DNA from: Saccharopolyspora_C sp047200635
GTDB lineage: Bacteria > Actinomycetota > Actinomycetes > Mycobacteriales > Pseudonocardiaceae
Reading direction: 5' to 3'
Assembly (NCBI RefSeq): GCF_047200635.1
Contig: NZ_JBJZOI010000027.1
Location: 5,937 to 69,936, forward strand
DNA length: 64,000 nt
Shown here piece by piece: positions 55,575 through 63,937 of the stretch. How positions within the stretch are numbered: the stretch's first letter is position 1; every line of letters begins with the position of its first letter. The notes beneath the pieces are model-generated. The model was given only the letters and a program-made list of their open reading frames with translations, had not been told where the DNA came from and made no database searches. The position numbers and the translations under genes are program-made.

Positions 55575-55692
55575 CGGCTCCTTCACTGCTTGGTTGCGAA
55601 ATGGAGAGGGGCGGTACCGCCCGCGTCCCGGCGGTGGCGGGCCGCTGGTCCTGCCGACCGGCCCCCGCGCGGGACGTCGAGGTCGCGGGGGC

Positions 55693-56988
55693 TCAGGTCG
55701 TCCCACCGGGCGAGTGATCTGCTGCCGGGTCCAGCAGCGCGAGGTCGAGCCGGGGCGGCACGGGTCCGTAGGCGTTGGAGCGGGCGGCCCGGCGGCGCAC
55801 CGCGGGGATCCGCAGCGCGGTCCGCAGCAGCAGGCCGGGGCGGAAGTCGCCGCCTTCGGCGATGACCCCGGCTACCCGGTGCTCGGTCCGGACCTGGGCC
55901 TGCTGCACCTGTTCGATCGCGGGCTCGCGGCGGCGTTGGACCTCGGCCAGCGCGGTCTCGTCCGGAGCGCGGTCCTCGCGGAGCACCGGGATGAGGACGT
56001 TCGCGGCGGTGACCGCGTCCTGGATCGCCATCAGGATCCCGTTGCCGCCCACCGGTGAGATCACGTGCGCGGCGTCGCCGAGCAGCAGCAGCCCTGGCCG
56101 GTGCCACCGCTGCACGCGGGAGATCTCCACGGACAGCAGTGTGATCTGGTCGAAGTCCGCGAGATCCTCGACCCGGTCCGCCAACCACGGCACCCGCGCG
56201 GTGAGGAAGTCGCGGATCGGTCCCACTCCGGCCCGCTTCGCGTCCGGGTAGCCGCCCTTCGGCACCGTGTAGCCGACCTGCCAGCTGTCGTCCTGGCCCA
56301 GGGTGGAGACGTAGTGGCCCGGACCGAAGTAGAGGTCGGCGTCGGCGGTGGGCGGGTCTCCGGCGCGGCGCGGGAGCCGGAACCAGAGGATGTCCGAGCT
56401 GGCTCCCAGCGAGCGGGCGGGCAGATCGGCGAGTCGGCGCATCCGGGAGAAGCGGCCGTCCGCGCCGATCACCAGGTCCGCGTCGAGCCGGTGCTCGCCC
56501 GTCTCGTCCCGGTAGCGCACCCCCTGGATCCGGCCGTCCTCCTCGACCAGTCCGGTCACCTTCGAGCCCAGCAGCAGCCGGAACCCGGGGAAGACCGTCG
56601 CCTGGTCCGCGAGGAAGTCCAGGAATCGCCACTGCGGCATCAGCGCGACGTAGGGGAACGGGCCGGGGAGCCGGCCGTAGTCGGCGGTCGTGACGGTCCC
56701 CGCGCTGGTGTGGAAGCGGAACCGGGTGGCCCGGCTGTGCTCGAGGCGCAGCAGCGGTTCGGCCAGTCCGAGCAGGTCCAGCAGCTCCAGCGTGTAGGGG
56801 TGCAGCGAGTCGCCGCGGAAGTCGCGGCGGAAGTCCGGCCGGGACTCCAGCAGCGTGACCCGCAGTCCCGCGCGTGCCATCAAGTAGGCGAGCAGCACCC
56901 CGCCTGGTCCGCCGCCTGCGATCGCGCAGTGCGGCCGGTTCGGTCCCGCCACGGTGCCCACCTGCTCTCCTCGGTCGTCGCCCGGCAT
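55693..56988 (-). CDS. FAD-dependent aromatic monooxygenase-like protein
   Basis: The ~431-residue flavoprotein has the Rossmann loop CAIAGGGPGGVLLAYLMARAG, the DxLIGADG-type DADLVIGADGRFSRMRR and the second FAD motif LLLGDAAHVISPVGGNGILMAIQDAV. These define class A (UbiH/PHBH-type) monooxygenases. RFRFHTSAGTVTTADYGRLP and FPYVALMPQWRFLDFL suggest a hydrophobic substrate. The ATG at 56988 is preferred but its ribosome site is weak. The divergent MarR gene is the likely regulator. Confidence 0.86.
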   Translation of the reverse strand: MPGDDRGEQVGTVAGPNRPHCAIAGGGPGGVLLAYLMARAGLRVTLLESRPDFRRDFRGDSLHPYTLELLDLLGLAEPLLRLEHSRATRFRFHTSAGTVTTADYGRLPGPFPYVALMPQWRFLDFLADQATVFPGFRLLLGSKVTGLVEEDGRIQGVRYRDETGEHRLDADLVIGADGRFSRMRRLADLPARSLGASSDILWFRLPRRAGDPPTADADLYFGPGHYVSTLGQDDSWQVGYTVPKGGYPDAKRAGVGPIRDFLTARVPWLADRVEDLADFDQITLLSVEISRVQRWHRPGLLLLGDAAHVISPVGGNGILMAIQDAVTAANVLIPVLREDRAPDETALAEVQRRREPAIEQVQQAQVRTEHRVAGVIAEGGDFRPGLLLRTALRIPAVRRRAARSNAYGPVPPRLDLALLDPAADHSPGGTT

Positions 56989-57083
56989 CGGGGGACGATG
57001 TCGAGTCTCGGGCGGCGGGGCCGTGCGCGGCCGGGTGGCCAGCAGTCCGCCGGAATTCAAGGTAATGACGATCGTGGAGTGTG

Positions 57084-57094
57084 TCAACTATTGA
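57084..57094. promoter_or_regulatory. Possible MarR operator
   Basis: TCAACTATTGA is a small dyad (TCAA/TTGA) in the AT-rich 163-base gap between the divergent FAD monooxygenase and MarR genes. Its placement fits autorepression and control of both, but the arms are only 4 bases. Confidence 0.35.
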
Positions 57095-57151
57095 GAGAGT
57101 GGCCGGTTGTTATGCTCTCCATCCGGAGCGGAACAGGCGCGGAGGAGTCCG

Positions 57152-57688
57152 GTGACCGGATCGATCGAGCAGCAGGTCCTGGAGCTGCTGCACCAGCAGG
57201 GAGTCGAGGGCGAGCGGATCTCCCAGGCGTTCGCCGCCCGCAACGGGCTGCACCCGACGGACATGCGCGCGCTCGTGCTGATCATGGAAGCGGAGCGCCG
57301 GGGGATCCCCGCGACACCGCGGGCGTTGCGTCAGGACCTGGTGCTGACCTCCGGCGCCGTCACCGCGATCGTCGACCGGCTGGAGGCCAAGCAGCACGTG
57401 CGCCGCAGCCGGGAGAGCGCCGACCGCAGGCAGGTGCGGCTGCGCCCGACGGACTCCGCGCAGGTGGTGGCCGGGGAGTACTTCGGCGCGCTGGCCGAGC
57501 GGGGGCGTGCGGTGCTCGCCGGTTTCGACCGGGCCGAGCTCGACGTGATCCACCGCTTCCTGCACGGGATGCGCGACGCCATGCGCGGCTTCAGCTCCGA
57601 CGACGCCGCCCGCGGGGAAGCGGGTCCGACCGCCGCCGCGGCGGAGCCGACCGGAAGGGGCGAGCCGCTTCCGCCGTCCGGGCGTTGA
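57152..57688 (+). CDS. MarR-family transcriptional regulator
   Basis: The 178-residue protein has a MarR winged helix: LHPTDMRALVLIMEAERRGIPATPRALRQDLVLTSGAVTAIVDRLEAKQHVRRSRESADRRQVRLRPT, including the DxR wing. N- and C-terminal helices would form the dimer interface. The last ~25 residues are an unstructured Ala/Pro tail. GTG at 57152 follows GGAGGAG. It is probably a phenolic- or oxidant-responsive repressor of the divergent monooxygenase gene; that is inference from position. Confidence 0.9.
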   Translation: MTGSIEQQVLELLHQQGVEGERISQAFAARNGLHPTDMRALVLIMEAERRGIPATPRALRQDLVLTSGAVTAIVDRLEAKQHVRRSRESADRRQVRLRPTDSAQVVAGEYFGALAERGRAVLAGFDRAELDVIHRFLHGMRDAMRGFSSDDAARGEAGPTAAAAEPTGRGEPLPPSGR

Positions 57689-57773
57689 CCGGCCACGGAC
57701 GGTTGTTTAGGTTCCCCCTGGGCACGGGCGTGCTCGACGCCCGGAAGTCTCCTTCCCGCCACGAGGGGGCGCG

Positions 57774-59339
57774 ATGCGTCGCTGGGTTCCGGTCCTGGTC
57801 CTGATCCTCCTCGGCGTCGTCGCGGCACCGGTGGCCTCCGCGCCGGTCGTCGCGGCACCGACCCGGGCCGACGCGCTGCGGGCCGACCTGGACGAGATCC
57901 TCGCCGATCCGCGCCTGGCCGGATCGCACGCCGGGGTCGTCGTGCGCGACCCGGACAGCGGCGAGGTGCTCTACAGCAGGCGGCCGGCGCAGCGGGCGAC
58001 TCCCGCCTCCACCGCGAAGTTGCTCACCGCCGCCGCGGCGCTGGCGGAGCTCGGTCCCGAGCACCGGTTCCGCACCGAGGTGCGCGCGGCCGGGCCGCAG
58101 GCGGGTCCGCTGCTGCTCGGCGACCTGCACCTGCGCGGGGCGGGCGATCCCACGATGCTCGCCGCCGACTACGACCGGCTCGCGGAGCGGGTGGCGGCCT
58201 CCGGCGTGCGCGCGGTGCGGGGCCGGTTGCTCACCGACGACACCTGGTTCGACGGGGTTCCGCTGGGCACCGGCTGGGCCTGGGACGACGAGCCCTACTA
58301 CTACTCCGCCCCGGTCTCGGCGCTGACGGTCGCGCCCACCGAGGACTACGACGCGGGCACCGTCCTGCTGCGCGTGTCCCCGGCGGCTCCGGGACTGCCG
58401 GTGCGGGTGCGACCGCAGCCCGCGACGGACGCGGTCGACCTGGACGTGCGGGCCACCACCGGCGAGCCCGGGTCTGCGGCGACCCTGGCCGTGACCCGGG
58501 AGCACGGCGGTGACCGGGTGGTCGTGTCCGGTTCGCTGCCGGCGGACGCGGGGGTGGTGGAGGAGTTCACCTCGGTCCGGGACCCGAGCGCCTACGCGGC
58601 CGACGTGTTCGCCCGCGCGCTGCGCGCGCACGGGGTGACCGTGGGCGGAACCGGGTCCGGCGCGGTCCCACCGGGCGCGCGGACCCTGGCCGAGCGGGAG
58701 TCGATGCCGCTGCGCGAGCTGCTGGTGCCGTTCCTGAAGCTGAGCAACAACGGCCACGCCGAGGTGCTGGTCAAGGAGATGGGTCGGCACGCCCGAGGTG
58801 AGGGGTCCTGGCCGGCCGGGCTGGACGTGCTCACCGAACGCCTGGCGGATCTGGGCGTGGACCCGGCCGCGCTGCGGCTGGTGGACGGCTCGGGCCTGTC
58901 CGCGATGGACGCGGTGTCCCCGGCGGATCTGGCGCGGTTGCTGGAGGTGGTGCGGCGGCAGCCGTGGTTCGCGGACCTGCGGGACGCGCTGCCGGTGGCG
59001 GGCGAGCCCGACCGGATGGTCGGCGGCACGCTGCGGAACCGGATGGTCGGCACCCCGGCGGCGGGCGAGGTGCGGGCGAAGACGGGATCGCTGAGCGGGG
59101 TGACCTCGCTGGCCGGGTACGTGACGGCGGCGGACGGTCGGCCGCTGGTGTTCGCGGTGGTCTTCAACGACTTCCTCGGCGAGGCCCCGAACGATCTCGA
59201 GGACGCGATCGCGGTGCGGCTGGCCGAGTACCCGGGCCCGGCGGAGCACGCGCGCCAGGCGCCCGCCGCGCCCGCGGGTGGCGGCCCCGGAACGGGCCCG
59301 GAATCGGGCGCGGAGTGCTCGTGGACAAAGTCGTGCTGA
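57774..59339 (+). CDS. dacB: D-alanyl-D-alanine carboxypeptidase/endopeptidase, PBP4 type (DacB)
   Basis: This S13 penicillin-binding protein trims or cleaves peptidoglycan cross-links outside the membrane. The 521-residue precursor has a Sec signal (MRRWVPVLVLILLGVVAAPVASA) and the three catalytic motifs SxxK (S79, STAK), SNN (LKLSNNGHAE) and KTG (AKTGSLSG). The large insertion domain of PBP4 proteins lies between SxxK and SNN. A short Gly/Pro tail ends with SWTKSC. Confidence 0.94.
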   Translation: MRRWVPVLVLILLGVVAAPVASAPVVAAPTRADALRADLDEILADPRLAGSHAGVVVRDPDSGEVLYSRRPAQRATPASTAKLLTAAAALAELGPEHRFRTEVRAAGPQAGPLLLGDLHLRGAGDPTMLAADYDRLAERVAASGVRAVRGRLLTDDTWFDGVPLGTGWAWDDEPYYYSAPVSALTVAPTEDYDAGTVLLRVSPAAPGLPVRVRPQPATDAVDLDVRATTGEPGSAATLAVTREHGGDRVVVSGSLPADAGVVEEFTSVRDPSAYAADVFARALRAHGVTVGGTGSGAVPPGARTLAERESMPLRELLVPFLKLSNNGHAEVLVKEMGRHARGEGSWPAGLDVLTERLADLGVDPAALRLVDGSGLSAMDAVSPADLARLLEVVRRQPWFADLRDALPVAGEPDRMVGGTLRNRMVGTPAAGEVRAKTGSLSGVTSLAGYVTAADGRPLVFAVVFNDFLGEAPNDLEDAIAVRLAEYPGPAEHARQAPAAPAGGGPGTGPESGAECSWTKSC

Positions 59340-59359
59340 TCCGGCGATCATTGCCGGAT
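59339..59359 (+). terminator. Hairpin after dacB
   Basis: ATCCGGC (59339-59345) pairs with GCCGGAT (59353-59359), starting at the last base of the dacB stop codon. The rest of the 199-base gap to dedA shows only a weak TAACGT -10 candidate near 59483. Confidence 0.5.
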
Positions 59360-59538
59360 TCGCGCCCGATAACCGCGGAGTGCGCATCCGCGATCGGCCC
59401 TGAGGGATTCTCCGATTTGATCTCGGGGAGGTCACCGGGGGTGCTCCGGGTCTCGCCTGAGTTGCCGTAGGGTCGTGTCGGCTAACGTGGCAATCGTTGG
59501 TCGTCTCGCCCGCGCATCCTGGTACTGGGGAGTTCCAC

Positions 59539-60213
59539 GTGTCCTTCGTCAGCGATTTCCTGGCCATGATCGGCGGGCTCCCGCGTCCGCTGCTGATCCT
59601 GGTCACCGGTGCTCTGGTGCTGGGGGAGTGCACGATCGGCCTGGGTTTCCTGGTCCCGGGTGAGAGCGGTCTCCTGGTCGCTTCGGCGGCCGTGACCGAT
59701 ATCGGCTTTTTCTTCGTCTTGTCGCTGACCGTGGCGTTGTGCGCGGTGATCGGTGACAACATCGGTTTTTTCCTGGGACGTCGATATGGTGCGCGGGTCC
59801 GGGAGACGCGAATGGTCGCGAAGCTCGGTGTTCGCCACTGGGACCGGGCGTGCCGGATGTTGCGCAGGTACGGCATCGGGGCGGTGTTCGTCGCGCGGTT
59901 CCTGCCGGTGGTGCGCACCCTGGTCCCGGTCTCGGCGGGCACCAGCGGTCTGGGCTACTGGCGCTTCCTGGCGACCTCGGTGGTCGGGGCGACGGCGTGG
60001 TCGATGCTGCACGTGGGCATCGGCTGGGCCGCCGGGACCTCGGCGAAGTACGTCGAGCACCTGCTCGGCCGCGCGAGCGGCATCGTGCTGGGCGTGCTCG
60101 TGCTGGCGGGGATCGGGTTCTGGCTGTGGCGGCGGCGTTCCCGCCGGGCGGCCGAGGACGCCGCTCCCGCTGCCGAGCAGGCGGAGGAACCGGCCCAGCA
60201 GCGGGCGGCCTGA
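59539..60213 (+). CDS. DedA-family membrane protein
   Basis: The 224-residue protein belongs to the DedA/VTT family. It has E and G residues in LGECTIGLGFLVPGESGLL, a GDNIGFFLGRRYG motif, the helix FVARFLPVVRTLVPVSAGTSGL with the conserved arginines, and a late WSMLHVGIGWAAG. DedA proteins recycle undecaprenyl phosphate or other lipids and support proton homeostasis. A charged Ala/Glu tail ends the protein. GTG at 59539 is spaced six bases from GGGGAG and is preferred over an in-frame start 14 codons earlier. Confidence 0.92.
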   Translation: MSFVSDFLAMIGGLPRPLLILVTGALVLGECTIGLGFLVPGESGLLVASAAVTDIGFFFVLSLTVALCAVIGDNIGFFLGRRYGARVRETRMVAKLGVRHWDRACRMLRRYGIGAVFVARFLPVVRTLVPVSAGTSGLGYWRFLATSVVGATAWSMLHVGIGWAAGTSAKYVEHLLGRASGIVLGVLVLAGIGFWLWRRRSRRAAEDAAPAAEQAEEPAQQRAA

Positions 60214-60361
60214 GGCGGCGCCGGTCGAGGCGGTCGCCGCAGAGGGGGCGCGGGAACGGCGCGAAGGGGTGCTCGTCGCCGTGCGGCCGTTCGAGGACGA
60301 GACCGATCCGGCGGCGCGCGAGGCGGACACCGGGCTTCCCGCCCGCGAGGTGCGGCAACGC

Positions 60362-60382
60362 CCCGGAGCGCCGCGCTCCGGG
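60362..60382. terminator. Bidirectional hairpin between dedA and a convergent gene
   Basis: CCCGGAGCG (60362-60370) pairs exactly with 60374-60382, with a 3-base loop, just before the stop of the convergent membrane-protein gene. Confidence 0.6.
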
Positions 60383-60387
60383 CCCGG

Positions 60388-60951
60388 TCAGCGCGCCGTC
60401 TCGCGCTCGGAGCGGCCGGTACCGGCGAAGGCGGGTCCGGCGAGGAACCACACCGCGATGACGATGCCGAGCAGGGCCAGCGTGCTCCAGCACGGGTGCT
60501 GGGCGACTTCCTCGGCGGTCGCCGGGACGGCGAAGCCGTCGATCGCGATCAGCGCCAGCAGCAGCGGGGCGGCGATGGCTCCGGCGAGCACGACGCGCAG
60601 CCACTCCAGCCAGAGCGCGCGGACCGCCGCCCGCGAGCCGGGCGCGGGTGGTGCCGGAGCCGGAACGCCCCGGAAGTGGCGGCGGAACCGGACGTCCGCC
60701 CAGGCGATCGTGGCGCGGCCGAAGGCGACCGTGCAGCCGAGGTACACGGCGGCGAGGGCGTGCGCGCGGGTCGGCTCGGCACCGGCGGCTAGGTCGAGGA
60801 CGACGAGCGCGACCAGCAGGACGTCGACCGCGGGCACGCCGCGCAGCAGCCAGGTGCTCAGCGCGGGGCGCCGCGCCGCGTAGCGCGCGAGCAGGCCGGC
60901 GACCAGCAGCGCCCAGAACGCGGCTTCGGCGGTGAGAATGGCGGCGACCAC
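60388..60951 (-). CDS. Integral membrane protein, co-transcribed with TetR
   Basis: The 187-residue protein has an N-terminal helix AILTAEAAFWALLVAGLLARY, VDVLLVALVVLDLAAG, ALAAVYLGCTVAFG, then VVLAGAIAAPLLLALIAIDGF and LALLGIVIAVWFLAGPAF, about five or six helices in all. The FRRHFRG stretch between them is basic. No family is recognised. It starts 24 bases after the TetR gene on the same strand, so it is a likely target of that repressor. Confidence 0.75.
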   Translation of the reverse strand: MVAAILTAEAAFWALLVAGLLARYAARRPALSTWLLRGVPAVDVLLVALVVLDLAAGAEPTRAHALAAVYLGCTVAFGRATIAWADVRFRRHFRGVPAPAPPAPGSRAAVRALWLEWLRVVLAGAIAAPLLLALIAIDGFAVPATAEEVAQHPCWSTLALLGIVIAVWFLAGPAFAGTGRSERETAR

Positions 60952-60975
60952 GGCGCTCTCCTCGGCAGGTGGGGC

Positions 60976-61572
60976 TCAACCGCCCAGCGGGCGGTCGAAC
61001 AGGTAGGACTCCAGCAGCGCGCCCGCCTCCTCGCGCGTGAGCAGCGCGGGCGCGGTGAGGAGTTCGAAGGTGAGGCCGTCGACGAAGGCGTTGAGCCCGG
61101 CGGCCGCCCGATCGGGATCGGTGTCGGCGGGCAGCTGCCCGAGGTCGACCAGCCCGTCGACGACCTCGCGGAGGAAGCCGCGCACCTCCAGCGCTTGATC
61201 GGCCACCGCGGCGGCCAGCGCCGGGGCGAAGCGCGACCGGTGCACGAACTCCAGCCAGATGCCCAGCTCGCGGGCGGTGTCCTCGCGCAACGGCAGGAGT
61301 TCGCCGAGCATCGCCAGCGCGCGGCGGCGCGGGTCGGGCTCCCCGGCCGCGCGTCGCACGCGCTCGCCGACCCGTTCGGACAGGGAGCGGAGCGCGAACT
61401 CGTGCAGCTGCGCCTGGGTGTCGAAGAAGTGGCGCACGGAGCCGGTGGCGAGCCCCGCCTCTGCGGCGACCTTGCGGACGGAGGCCTCGTCGAGGCCGCC
61501 GCGGTCGAGGATGCGCCAGACCGCGTCGACGATCACCCGTCGCCGCTGTTCCCGATCCACCGTCCGCGACAC
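60976..61572 (-). CDS. TetR-family transcriptional regulator
   Basis: The ~198-residue protein has a TetR helix-turn-helix (IVDAVWRILDRGGLDEASVRKVAAEAGLATGSVRHFF) and a BetI-like C-terminal domain with WLEFVHRSRFAPALAAAVADQ. The GTG at 61572 is favoured because a TAGTTT hexamer seven bases upstream looks like a -10 for a leaderless message, and a palindrome covers it. A TTG at 61581 in frame is the alternative. It is followed by a membrane-protein gene in the same unit. Confidence 0.9.
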   Translation of the reverse strand: MSRTVDREQRRRVIVDAVWRILDRGGLDEASVRKVAAEAGLATGSVRHFFDTQAQLHEFALRSLSERVGERVRRAAGEPDPRRRALAMLGELLPLREDTARELGIWLEFVHRSRFAPALAAAVADQALEVRGFLREVVDGLVDLGQLPADTDPDRAAAGLNAFVDGLTFELLTAPALLTREEAGALLESYLFDRPLGG

Positions 61573-61580
61573 GCCCAGCA

Positions 61581-61602
61581 AACTAACACAGCTGTACTAG
61601 TT
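61581..61602. promoter_or_regulatory. Palindromic operator over the TetR promoter
   Basis: Outer arms AACTA (61581-61585) and TAGTT (61598-61602) frame the central palindrome ACAGCTGT (61588-61595), giving 18 of 22 symmetric positions. The minus-strand -10 candidate TAGTTT (61585-61580) overlaps one end, as expected for autorepression. Confidence 0.6.
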
Positions 61603-61606
61603 CGGG

Positions 61607-62140
61607 TCAGTTTCGGGTGGTGACCCGGCCGCCGCTGAGCTGGTGCACCGCGCGACTCACCTCGCGGGGCCGCAGCCCGGTTCCCGCGAGCGTGAGGGCG
61701 AGCCGGTCGGTCCCGGCGCACTCGCCGAGCGGCCCGCCCCAGTCGTCGACGTCGATCACCACGTAGGGCGAGCCCGAGCGGTGGGTGCGCAACCGCACCT
61801 GCCGGACCGAGGACCAGGGCGCGGAGTAGGTGCCCGCGGCGGAGGCGTAGGTGACGCCGAGGTCGGTCAGCGCGAGCTGCAGGTGCAGCATCTCCCGGTT
61901 GATCCGCCGCCAGCGCAGCTGCGCGCGGGTCGCGTAGCAGCTGCAGAGCACGGCGACGACGGGGACGAGCACGAGCCACCGGGAGGCGTCGTCGGCCCAG
62001 GACCACCACAGCACCGCGGCGCCGGTGCAGGCTGCGGCGTTGGCGATCTGGACGAGCACCACGAGCAGTCCGTCCCGCTGGATGCTGCGTTCTTGCTGCG
62101 CGCTCCGGCTGATCACCAGCACGCGGGAGGCCGGGTGCAT
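61607..62140 (-). CDS. Two-helix membrane protein with PH-like/YcxB-type tail
   Basis: The ~177-residue protein has a short cytoplasmic start, a hairpin of two helices (LLVVLVQIANAAACTGAAVLWW and WLVLVPVVAVLCSCYAT) and a ~100-residue domain. The last contains LTDLGVTYASAAGTYSAPWSSVRQVRLRTHRSGSPYVVID, reminiscent of bacterial PH/YcxB domains, in which a strand with W-x-x-V is typical. The assignment is by pattern only. The start ATG lacks a good ribosome site. Confidence 0.65.
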   Translation of the reverse strand: MHPASRVLVISRSAQQERSIQRDGLLVVLVQIANAAACTGAAVLWWSWADDASRWLVLVPVVAVLCSCYATRAQLRWRRINREMLHLQLALTDLGVTYASAAGTYSAPWSSVRQVRLRTHRSGSPYVVIDVDDWGGPLGECAGTDRLALTLAGTGLRPREVSRAVHQLSGGRVTTRN

Positions 62141-62219
62141 GAGGCCGATCTTGCACCGGACAGCGGGGGTGGTGAACCCCGCGTCCGGCGGAACCGGTCT
62201 CGGTCGTTCGACGCAGGAG

Positions 62220-62246
62220 GGCCGCACCGGAGTTCCCGGCGCGGCC
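62220..62246 (-). terminator. Hairpin after the amino-acid permease
   Basis: GGCCGC and CCGG (62220-62230) pair with CCGG and GCGGCC (62236-62246) with one mismatch and a 5-base loop, 18 bases past the permease stop on the minus strand. Confidence 0.65.
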
Positions 62247-62264
62247 TTCCCGCGCGGGTGCGAC

Positions 62265-63653
62265 TCAGAGCCGGGCGGTGTCCTCGCTCGGCGCCGCGTT
62301 CTTGCGCCGGGACGTGACGTAACCGATCGCCAGGGCGATGACCAGCGGCGGGGTCATGTACAGCGCGATGCGGGTGTCCTCGTCGAAGCCGAGCAGGACC
62401 ACGACCACGGCGAGGAACGCGAGCACCACGTAGTTGGAGTACGGCGCCCAGGGCATCCGGAAGGTGTTCGCCCGGATCGCACCGCGCGCGACCTCGCGGC
62501 GGAACCCGAGGTGCGCGATGACGATCATGCCCCAGGTGAACAGGGCGCCGACCGTGCTGGCGCTGGTGATGTAGGTGAACGCCTGCTCCGGGGCGAGGTA
62601 GTTCAGCGCCACGCCCAGCAGCATCGCGACGAAGGTGACCGCGATGGCCCGGGAGGGCACGGCCCGGGAGGAGAGCCTGCCCACCGCGTTCGGCGCGTGC
62701 CCGTCCTCGGAGAGCGTTCGCAGCATGCGGCCGGTGGAGAAGATGCCGCTGTTGCAGGAGGAGAGCGCGGCGGTGATCACCACGAAGTTGATGATCCCGG
62801 CCGCGGCGGGGATGCCGATGAGCGCGAACGCCTGCACGAAGGGGCTGCCCTCGGTGCTGAAGCGGGTCCACGGCACCAGCGCGGTGAGAGCGGCCAGCGC
62901 GCCCACGTAGAAGATCAGGATCCGCCACATCACGGCGTTGATCGCCTTCGGCAGCACCTGCTGGGGGTTCTTGCTCTCGCTGGCGGTCTGCCCCACCATC
63001 TCGACGCCGATGAAGGCGAACATGACGATCTGGAACGCGAGCAGCGCGGAGGTGGGGCCGTTGGGGAAGAAACCGCCGTGCGACCAGATGTTGGTGACCG
63101 AGGCGGTGGCGCCCGCGTCGCTGAAGCCGAAGATCAGGATCAGCACCACGAGCACGATCATCGAGACGATCGCGACGACCTTGATCAGGGCGAACCAGAA
63201 CTCGAACTCGCCGAACAGCTTCACCGCGATGAGGTTGACCCCGCTGAGCACGACGAGCGCTCCCAGGGCGGGGATCCACTGCGGCAGGCCGGGGAACCAG
63301 AACTGGAAGTACTCGCCCACGGCGGTGATCTCGGCCATGCCGGTCACGATCCACACCACCCAGTAGCCCCAGCCGGTCGCGAACTTCGCCCACGGGGCGA
63401 TGAACTCGCCCGCGTACTCGGCGAAGGAGCCGCTGACGGGGCGGTGCATCAGCAGCTCGCCGAGCGCCCGCATCACGAAGAAGATCATCGAACCGGCGAT
63501 GGCGTAGATGAGCATCAGCCCGGGGCCGACCTGGTTCAGCGCTTTGCCGGACCCGAGGAACAGGCCCACGCCGATCGCCCCGCCGATGGCGATCATGTTG
63601 ATGTGCCGGTTGCTCAGTTCCTTGCGGTATTCCCCGGGTGCGGGCTCGGTCAT
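62265..63653 (-). CDS. Amino-acid permease, APC/AAT family
   Basis: The 462-residue, 12-helix permease has the AAT-family opening YRKELSNRHINMIAIGGAIGVGLFLGSGKALNQVGPGLML, MRALGELLMHRPVSGSFAEYAGEFIAPWAKFATGWGYW, FAFIGVEMVGQTASESKNPQQVLPKAIN and SSCNSGIFSTGRMLRTLSEDGHAP. These fit the proline/GABA/aromatic permease group of H+ symporters; substrate is not determined. AGGAG precedes the ATG at 63653. Just upstream, ACCAG/CTGGT and AGAT/ATCT half-sites near 63816-63835 form a small dyad that could be an operator. Confidence 0.92.
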   Translation of the reverse strand: MTEPAPGEYRKELSNRHINMIAIGGAIGVGLFLGSGKALNQVGPGLMLIYAIAGSMIFFVMRALGELLMHRPVSGSFAEYAGEFIAPWAKFATGWGYWVVWIVTGMAEITAVGEYFQFWFPGLPQWIPALGALVVLSGVNLIAVKLFGEFEFWFALIKVVAIVSMIVLVVLILIFGFSDAGATASVTNIWSHGGFFPNGPTSALLAFQIVMFAFIGVEMVGQTASESKNPQQVLPKAINAVMWRILIFYVGALAALTALVPWTRFSTEGSPFVQAFALIGIPAAAGIINFVVITAALSSCNSGIFSTGRMLRTLSEDGHAPNAVGRLSSRAVPSRAIAVTFVAMLLGVALNYLAPEQAFTYITSASTVGALFTWGMIVIAHLGFRREVARGAIRANTFRMPWAPYSNYVVLAFLAVVVVLLGFDEDTRIALYMTPPLVIALAIGYVTSRRKNAAPSEDTARL

Positions 63654-63858
63654 GGTCGTGCTCCTGCGAAGGGAAGAGGGGAACGTGCGGAACGGTACTG
63701 TGCCACGTTCTGTTCCGGTCTTCTCGTCAGGATCGGTTTCGTGATCGCGAGTGGGCAACGGTGGCGATCTGGTGCAGAACGTGCTTTTCGGTCGTGTGGC
63801 CTGCGATGATGACCAGATCAAATCTGCTGGTAGGTCGATCGGTGGTATGTCGGGAACG

Positions 63859-63894
63859 GCGAACGCCGCATTCCCTCGGGAATGCGGCGTTCGC
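63859..63894. terminator. Strong terminator between probable glyA and the permease gene
   Basis: GCGAACGCCGCATTCCC (63859-63875) is exactly complementary to 63878-63894. It lies 44 bases past the stop of the partial minus-strand gene and before the permease promoter. Confidence 0.8.
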
Positions 63895-63937
63895 GTGTTC
63901 CTCGCGCGTCGCGAGAATTGATCCTCGCGACACCCTC

